64,000 nt of DNA from Anaerosolibacter sp. (GTDB taxonomy: Bacteria; Bacillota; Clostridia; Peptostreptococcales; Thermotaleaceae), in NCBI RefSeq assembly GCF_029240175.1, contig NZ_JARBTM010000004.1:62001-126000 (forward strand), written 5' to 3'. Shown here one piece after another: positions 59,481 to 64,000 of this stretch (within the stretch, counting starts at the first letter, position 1; each line of letters opens with the position of its first letter). The translations under genes were made by a program, and so were the position numbers. The notes under the pieces are model-generated. The model had not been told where the DNA came from and ran no database searches. It saw only the letters and a list, made by a program, of their open reading frames with translations.

Positions 59481-59965
59481 CTGGAGAAATCATAAAAGTA
59501 GGGATGGCCGATTTAAATGTAATAAAGCATCCAGGAACATTAACCACGTTAGGACTAGGATCCTGTGTTGGAATTACTCTTTATGATCCCGTAACCAAAA
59601 TATCAGGTCTTGCTCATATCATGCTGCCCTCAAGTAAAACAATCCGAAATAACAGTAATACAGCTAAATTTGCTGATACAGGGATTGCTCAACTTCTAGA
59701 GGATGTCTTAAAGATTGGGGCCAATAGGCATAGACTAGTTAGCAAAATAGCTGGTGGTGCACAAATGTTTTCGTTTTCTAACAAAAATGACATCATGAAA
59801 ATTGGGGAACGAAATGTGGCAGCTACCAAAGAAATTTTAGAAGGGCTAAGAATTCCACTTATCGCTGAAGATACTGGGGGGAATTTCGGTAGGACAATAG
59901 AACTCTATTCTGATACTGGAATCCTTATGATAAAGACCATTGGACATGGAACGAAACAAATATGA
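59477..59965 (+). CDS. cheD: chemoreceptor glutamine deamidase CheD
   Basis: 162 residues. CheD deamidates receptor glutamines, activating receptors, and stimulates CheC. The catalytic Cys lies in TLGLGSCVGITLYDP and the catalytic His in ISGLAHIMLPSS; SKIAGGAQMFSFSNKNDIMK and EDTGGNFGRTIELYSDTG are family blocks. Overlaps cheC by 4 bases, consistent with the CheC-CheD complex. Confidence 0.96.
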   Translation: MTGEIIKVGMADLNVIKHPGTLTTLGLGSCVGITLYDPVTKISGLAHIMLPSSKTIRNNSNTAKFADTGIAQLLEDVLKIGANRHRLVSKIAGGAQMFSFSNKNDIMKIGERNVAATKEILEGLRIPLIAEDTGGNFGRTIELYSDTGILMIKTIGHGTKQI

Positions 59966-59978
59966 ATGGAGTTTTTAT

Positions 59979-60329
59979 ATGGAAAAGCTAAAAAAACTAC
60001 CATATGTACTACTTTTGACATCTATTTTGGTCGGAACAATTATTGGGATGTTCTCAAATATTAGTTTTGCAACCTATTTGAAGAGAACTTTGATTTTTTA
60101 CGCCATTATATTCTTTGGGTCTCACTTATGTGTTTCTTCCATCGCTAGGGTAAAAGTTAAACAAGAGAAATCTAATCCTAGCAATATTGACATTGTTATT
60201 CCCCCAGGAGAATCAGAATTATTCGATAACCCTGAAGATGAAGATCAGAACTTTATGCCCTTAGACTTTAAGAATTATAGCAATAAGAATCAATCATCAA
60301 AAGTCTTAGAGCAAATTAACGAGTCTTAG
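59979..60329 (+). CDS. unrecognised membrane protein in the chemotaxis cluster
   Basis: 116 residues from ATG 59979, after TGGAG; a longer TTG frame from 59940 overlaps cheD. Two hydrophobic segments (about 8-26 and 34-56, with LPYVLLLTSILVGTIIGMFS) are followed by a charged tail rich in Pro, Asp and Asn. Small membrane proteins at this place, between cheD and fliA, occur in other clostridial fla/che clusters, but I cannot name a family. Possibly linked to sigma-28 or flagellar assembly through position only. Confidence 0.6.
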   Translation: MEKLKKLPYVLLLTSILVGTIIGMFSNISFATYLKRTLIFYAIIFFGSHLCVSSIARVKVKQEKSNPSNIDIVIPPGESELFDNPEDEDQNFMPLDFKNYSNKNQSSKVLEQINES

Positions 60330-60342
60330 GGGAGGTATAGCC

Positions 60343-61077
60343 ATGCAAAATAACATTCTGTGGGATAAATATATAAAGACTAGGGACAAACAAATAAAGG
60401 ATCAGCTTATTATCGAATATATTGACTTGGTCAAAATTATTGCTGGTAGACTGTATAATAATTATGGAAACCATATTGAATTTGATGACTTAGTAAGCTA
60501 TGGTATATTTGGTTTATTGGATGCCATCGATAAGTTTGATCCAAAGAAAAATGTTAAATTTGAAACCTATGCACATATTCGTGTAAGAGGTGCGATTATC
60601 GATCAATTAAGAAACTTAGATTGGATCCCCCGCTCTGTCAGACAAAAATATAAGAAACTTGAAGAAGCATATCAGGTCATTGAAAATAAAAGCGGACGGA
60701 GTGCAAATGATGAAGACGTGGCAATGGCACTAGGCATCTCAGTAGATGAGCTAAATAACATACTATCTGATGTACATTCTTTTACGGTAGTTTCTTTAGA
60801 AGAAAAAATTATAAATAATGCAAATTTTGCCATCATAGATGACGATATTAATAATGAACCCCAACAATACTTTGAACAAGAGGAAATGAAAGAAATTTTA
60901 ATTGATTCTGTAAACAATCTTCCGGAAAGGGAGAAAAAGATTATTAGCTTGTATTACTACTCTGAGCTGACATATAAGGAAATATCGGCAATAATGGGTA
61001 TATCTGAATCTAGAATATCTCAACTTCATACCAAGGCGATGATGAGGTTAAAGAGTCGGTTAGAAAAGATTAGCTAA
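60343..61077 (+). CDS. fliA: RNA polymerase sigma factor FliA (sigma-28, WhiG/FliA family)
   Basis: 244 residues. Directs transcription of late flagellar and chemotaxis genes such as flagellin. Region 2 contains LVSYGIFGLLDAIDKFDPKK and FETYAHIRVRGAIIDQLRNL with DWIPRSVRQK, typical of sigma-28. Region 3 follows (about 88-150), and region 4 (about 180-240) has LTYKEISAIMGISESRISQL. GGGGAGG lies 6 bases upstream of the ATG. The partner anti-sigma FlgM is not in this window. In Bacillus the same gene (sigD) ends the fla/che operon. Confidence 0.96.
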   Translation: MQNNILWDKYIKTRDKQIKDQLIIEYIDLVKIIAGRLYNNYGNHIEFDDLVSYGIFGLLDAIDKFDPKKNVKFETYAHIRVRGAIIDQLRNLDWIPRSVRQKYKKLEEAYQVIENKSGRSANDEDVAMALGISVDELNNILSDVHSFTVVSLEEKIINNANFAIIDDDINNEPQQYFEQEEMKEILIDSVNNLPEREKKIISLYYYSELTYKEISAIMGISESRISQLHTKAMMRLKSRLEKIS

Positions 61078-61100
61078 TCTATTAAGGGTGGTGATTGCAA

Positions 61101-62906
61101 TTGACAAAGGAATATGTTATTGCACAGGGAAAAACTTATGAAGAAGCTCTAGGAAATGCTTTAAAAGAGTTAAATACCACTGCTGAGTATGTTCACGTTG
61201 AAGTAATTGAGGAAGGAAAATCAATTTTCAATCTATCTGTAAAGAATTGCAAGGTAAAGGCGACGCTAAAAAAAGTTGCAGATGAGAATAATACTCTTTA
61301 TAAAGATGAAAATCAAAATGGTCACTATGAACTTAAACTTGAAGGAAACAGTAAAGTCCTAATGATATATCCACCTAGAGGCATGGGCAAAGCTGTTAGT
61401 TATGAGGAAATTACATCATTTTTAAAACTCCAGGGTATTATAAGCTACGATATACAGGAAATAAAGAACGCCTTAGCTTCAAAAGAAATATCAACAATCA
61501 ATATTGAAAATCCTAGTGAAAATGATATGAGAGACGCAGAGGTTATCGTAGAAGTCAGCAAGGATGAAATGAAAGCGTTTGTAACGATCATACCACCCTA
61601 TGGGGGAAAGATGGTTACAAAAGAAAACGTGATAGAATCACTGAATGCAGCAGGTGTCAATTATGGAATAGATTCTATTGCTATAGAAAATCTACTGATT
61701 GAAAGTAGTTTCAACAGAAAAGTTGAAGTGGCCAGGGGCAAAGATGCAATCTACGGATTAGATGGAACATTGCAATACATGTTTGATACTCATTCAAAAA
61801 TAAGACCAGAGCTGTTAGAAGATGGCTCTGTGAATCTAAAAGAGCTTCATCTGATTCATAATGTCAAAAAAGGTGATGTATTAGCTGTTAAAACATTGCC
61901 AACAGATGGTGTAGAAGGTACAACGGTAAAAGGGAGAGTCATAACTCCAAAGCCTGGAAAACATGCACAATTCAAAAAGGGAAAGAATGTAATAGAAAGC
62001 GATAATGAACTGCAATTGGTCGCTGACATCAATGGACAAGTAAAATTAATTGATGATAAAGTAACTGTTCTACAGGTATATGAAATCAATGGCAATGTTG
62101 ATAATTCCACGGGGAATATTAACTTTAATGGGAAAGTTGTTGTAAAAGGAAACGTTGCAACTGGATTTGAAATCCACTGTGATGGTGATGTGGAAGTCCA
62201 TGGCGTAGTGGAAGGTGCTATTATTGAAGCTGAAGGAACTATCCTATTACATAAAGGAATTCAAGGAAATAATCATGGCAGGTTAGTTAGCAAACAGGAT
62301 ATTATTGCTCGATATATGGAGAATTGTTATGCAAAAGCGTTTGGAAATATTCAAGCAGACGTTGTCATGCACTGCAAGTTAGAGTCTAAAGGTGAGATTA
62401 AGATTGATGGGAAGAAAGGACTTATTGTGGGTGGAGAGATTAGAGCCAACAATGATATTTATGCAAGGACTATAGGTTCTCATATGGCTACAGCCACAAA
62501 ATTAGAAGTAGGGATTGATCCCGAAATAAAGGAACGCTATGATGGATTGAAAGAAGAATTAGATAGTTTAATGAAAAATATGGATAGTGTGAGCAAAGCC
62601 ATAGATTTATTGTCTAAGATGGCTAAAGTTACCACGTTACCACCTGATAAACAAGAAATACTTACGAAATCTACAAATACAAAACAGTATCTAGAAACAA
62701 AGATTGATAGCGTGAATAATGAATTAATGCATCTAAAGCAAATATTACAGTCATTGTCTAATGGAAGAATACATGCAGAAAGCATTATATATCCAGGTGT
62801 AAAGATTTCTATTGGTAACTCCTTTTATTTTGTAAGAGATCAGATCCAGCGCTCCACTGTCGTACGTGAGAGCGGAGAAATTAAAATTATTCCTTATATG
62901 GGATAA
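61101..62906 (+). CDS. FapA (DUF342) family protein
   Basis: 601 residues from TTG 61101, 8 bases after GGTGG; TTG at 61095 is possible too. The N-terminal 60 residues (ITKEYVIAQGKTYEEALGNA-like) resemble a Jag-N domain. Residues about 75-255 are the FapA N-terminal part, the middle (about 275-480) is a right-handed beta-helix-like section (GKVVVKGNVATGFEIHCDGD), and the end (about 480-560) is a coiled coil. DUF342/FapA proteins are proposed polymerising or bactofilin-like scaffolds; in flagellar clusters of Clostridia they are common and their role is unknown. Confidence 0.85.
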   Translation: MTKEYVIAQGKTYEEALGNALKELNTTAEYVHVEVIEEGKSIFNLSVKNCKVKATLKKVADENNTLYKDENQNGHYELKLEGNSKVLMIYPPRGMGKAVSYEEITSFLKLQGIISYDIQEIKNALASKEISTINIENPSENDMRDAEVIVEVSKDEMKAFVTIIPPYGGKMVTKENVIESLNAAGVNYGIDSIAIENLLIESSFNRKVEVARGKDAIYGLDGTLQYMFDTHSKIRPELLEDGSVNLKELHLIHNVKKGDVLAVKTLPTDGVEGTTVKGRVITPKPGKHAQFKKGKNVIESDNELQLVADINGQVKLIDDKVTVLQVYEINGNVDNSTGNINFNGKVVVKGNVATGFEIHCDGDVEVHGVVEGAIIEAEGTILLHKGIQGNNHGRLVSKQDIIARYMENCYAKAFGNIQADVVMHCKLESKGEIKIDGKKGLIVGGEIRANNDIYARTIGSHMATATKLEVGIDPEIKERYDGLKEELDSLMKNMDSVSKAIDLLSKMAKVTTLPPDKQEILTKSTNTKQYLETKIDSVNNELMHLKQILQSLSNGRIHAESIIYPGVKISIGNSFYFVRDQIQRSTVVRESGEIKIIPYMG

Positions 62907-62922
62907 CAAGCGGGTGATGGAA

Positions 62923-63252
62923 GTGTCAATAAGGCCAATTGATTTTCAATCCATGATTCCTAAAAATATTAAAATGTCACAAGAAAACCAGACTTTAAAT
63001 AATAAAGAGCGAATGGAACATCAGACCCTCGTGATACAAGATCAGAAAAATATTGAGAAACAAATGAGTCGTGTAAATGCCTTTGACCAGAAAACACATC
63101 CAAATATAAACAATCAAAATCATCATAAAAATGGGCAAGGAAATAACCAAAGTTTTCAAGAAGGTAAAAAAGAAGAAAAAGAAAATGCTGAGGTGAAAAA
63201 TAAGGAAAAGCTTGCAACTGGTAAAGGTGTTAGAATCGATATAATGATTTAA
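62923..63252 (+). CDS. unrecognised low-complexity protein
   Basis: 109 residues from GTG 62923, after GGGTGATGG; ATG at 62917 is the other candidate, and the frame extends back to 62866 inside fapA. The start VSIRPIDFQSMIPKNIKMSQ is a short conserved motif seen in small proteins of clostridial fla/che clusters. The rest is rich in Asn, Gln, Lys and His (about 25-105) and probably unstructured. It lies between fapA and the DUF6115 gene, 16 and 15 bases away. Confidence 0.65.
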   Translation: MSIRPIDFQSMIPKNIKMSQENQTLNNKERMEHQTLVIQDQKNIEKQMSRVNAFDQKTHPNINNQNHHKNGQGNNQSFQEGKKEEKENAEVKNKEKLATGKGVRIDIMI

Positions 63253-63267
63253 TTTTTGAGGGGAGCA

Positions 63268-63786
63268 ATGACCAATAGTATGATGAATTATTTAGTCTTT
63301 TTTATAGGTGTAATGATGGTGCTCTTGTCGTACTTTGTGCTTCGAAGGCACCAGAGTCCCTTTCTTACATCGGAGAATCAAACTTTAAAAGAAAGAGAAA
63401 AAAAGTTAGCAGAGTATATTGATCTTGCGGAGGAAATCATCGAGGAATTAAATACTGTCAGCGAACAAATCATCCAAAGCATTGATGCTCGGACCGCTGA
63501 AATGAGCCAGATGATTGAGGATATTGACAATAAAATTAAAAAATATAAAGATGAAATACATAAAAATCATTACGATGCTATTGGTGATAAGGTACTAAAT
63601 TGTGAAGATGATAAAGCTTTAATACAAAGTGAGACAGCTCGAGACTTAAAAGAAGAGACCAATCCATTCATAAACAGCGAAATATTAAGATTATATGATG
63701 AAGGATACAATCCAGCTCAGATTGCAAGACGTTTGAATAAAGGGATTGGAGAAGTACAGCTTATAGTGAATCTTCATAAAAAATAG
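63268..63786 (+). CDS. DUF6115 membrane protein in the swrB position
   Basis: 172 residues from ATG 63268, after GAGGGGAG. One N-terminal membrane helix (about 7-26, YLVFFIGVMMVLLSYFVL) leads to a cytoplasmic coiled coil (about 40-105) and a C-terminal helix-turn-helix-like block (LRLYDEGYNPAQIARRLNKG). That tail is the mark of DUF6115. In Bacillus the gene after sigD is swrB (ylxL), a membrane-anchored activator of the FliM/FliN export switch. Same position and architecture suggest, but do not prove, a similar role. Last gene of the operon. Confidence 0.75.
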   Translation: MTNSMMNYLVFFIGVMMVLLSYFVLRRHQSPFLTSENQTLKEREKKLAEYIDLAEEIIEELNTVSEQIIQSIDARTAEMSQMIEDIDNKIKKYKDEIHKNHYDAIGDKVLNCEDDKALIQSETARDLKEETNPFINSEILRLYDEGYNPAQIARRLNKGIGEVQLIVNLHKK

Positions 63787-64000
63787 ACTCATCAAAGTAG
63801 AATGTTTTCTTAAGAATTGCTTTGTACTGCTTAGTTTCTATTTTGTTGAATTTTATGGTAGTTATGGTATATTTGTATAGGCAGTAGGAAAGAATGATAA
63901 TAAATTAAATATGTAAATAATTATTGCCAAATCCATTTGTGTTATGTTATACTACATAAGGTGATTTAAATACACACTCTCTGGAATCTTCAAATGGTTG
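63787..64000 (+). promoter_or_regulatory. promoter and leader of the next gene, probably rpsB
   Basis: TTGCCA (63924-63929) and TATACT (63948-63953) with 18 bases between them form a good promoter. The transcript would start near 63960 and run off the window. In Firmicutes rpsB commonly follows the fla/che operon, so this may be its leader; no coding sequence is visible here. Confidence 0.6.

Noticed and set aside
1-64000. CRISPR arrays, tRNA and rRNA genes
   Set aside because: No regularly spaced repeats and no tRNA or rRNA signatures were noticed in reading either strand.

Overview
The window looks like the chromosome of a low-GC, motile, Gram-positive clostridial bacterium, most like an Alkaliphilus-type Clostridia. 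The reasons are AGGAGG ribosome binding sites, frequent TTG and GTG starts, CodY, a single fla/che cluster with FliY, CheC and CheD, and sigma-28 at its end. The genus is inferred from gene content and not from a database search.

Bases 1 to about 25,490 are one integrated, decayed prophage-like element whose left end and integrase lie outside the window. It has a leftward early arm: dUTPase, a membrane-anchored dCTP-deaminase-like protein, a DUF2569 protein, a two-gene module with a BglII-like nuclease, and a cI-type repressor. A compact operator/promoter region (5040-5087) separates this arm from a rightward arm: Cro-like regulator, many small zinc-ribbon proteins, a phage metallopeptidase, a replication protein, a C5 cytosine methyltransferase followed directly by a radical SAM enzyme and an ASCH protein, a Com-like zinc finger, a late regulator and the terminase small subunit. 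Terminase large subunit, portal, capsid and tail genes are absent. After terS come a cos-like hairpin, a broken small gene, non-coding debris, and a 5'-truncated amidase-SLH gene with a holin. The right end (20.5-25.5 kb) is cargo: membrane, unknown, GIY-YIG and coiled-coil proteins, a secreted ComEC-like metallo-beta-lactamase protein, a small cationic peptide gene with its own terminator, and a two-HTH regulator whose reading frame starts inside host DNA.

At about 25,490 the sequence switches to the 3' third of comM (yifB), so the element splits a competence-associated gene. Host order then resumes: dprA, topA, a 460-base gap where trmFO-xerC-hslVU commonly sit, and codY with a strong terminator.

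From 30,865 to 63,786 a dense co-directional fla/che cluster encodes rod and export proteins (flgB to fliK), hook proteins (flgD, flgE), the stator (motA, motB, fliL), the switch (fliM, fliY, cheY), the type III export gate (fliO to flhA), placement factors (flhF, flhG), a PilZ c-di-GMP receptor, chemotaxis proteins (cheB, A, W, C, D), sigma-28, a FapA-family protein and a DUF6115 membrane protein in the swrB position. Most genes overlap or are separated by fewer than 35 bases. A perfect 14-bp hairpin lies between flgE and flbD. The window ends in a promoter that probably drives rpsB.

The most promising unexplained material is in the element: the methyltransferase/radical SAM/ASCH cluster with its Com-like protein, the BglII-like nuclease with an Abi-like partner, the catalytically altered dCTP-deaminase-like membrane protein, and the regulator gene spanning the attachment junction.
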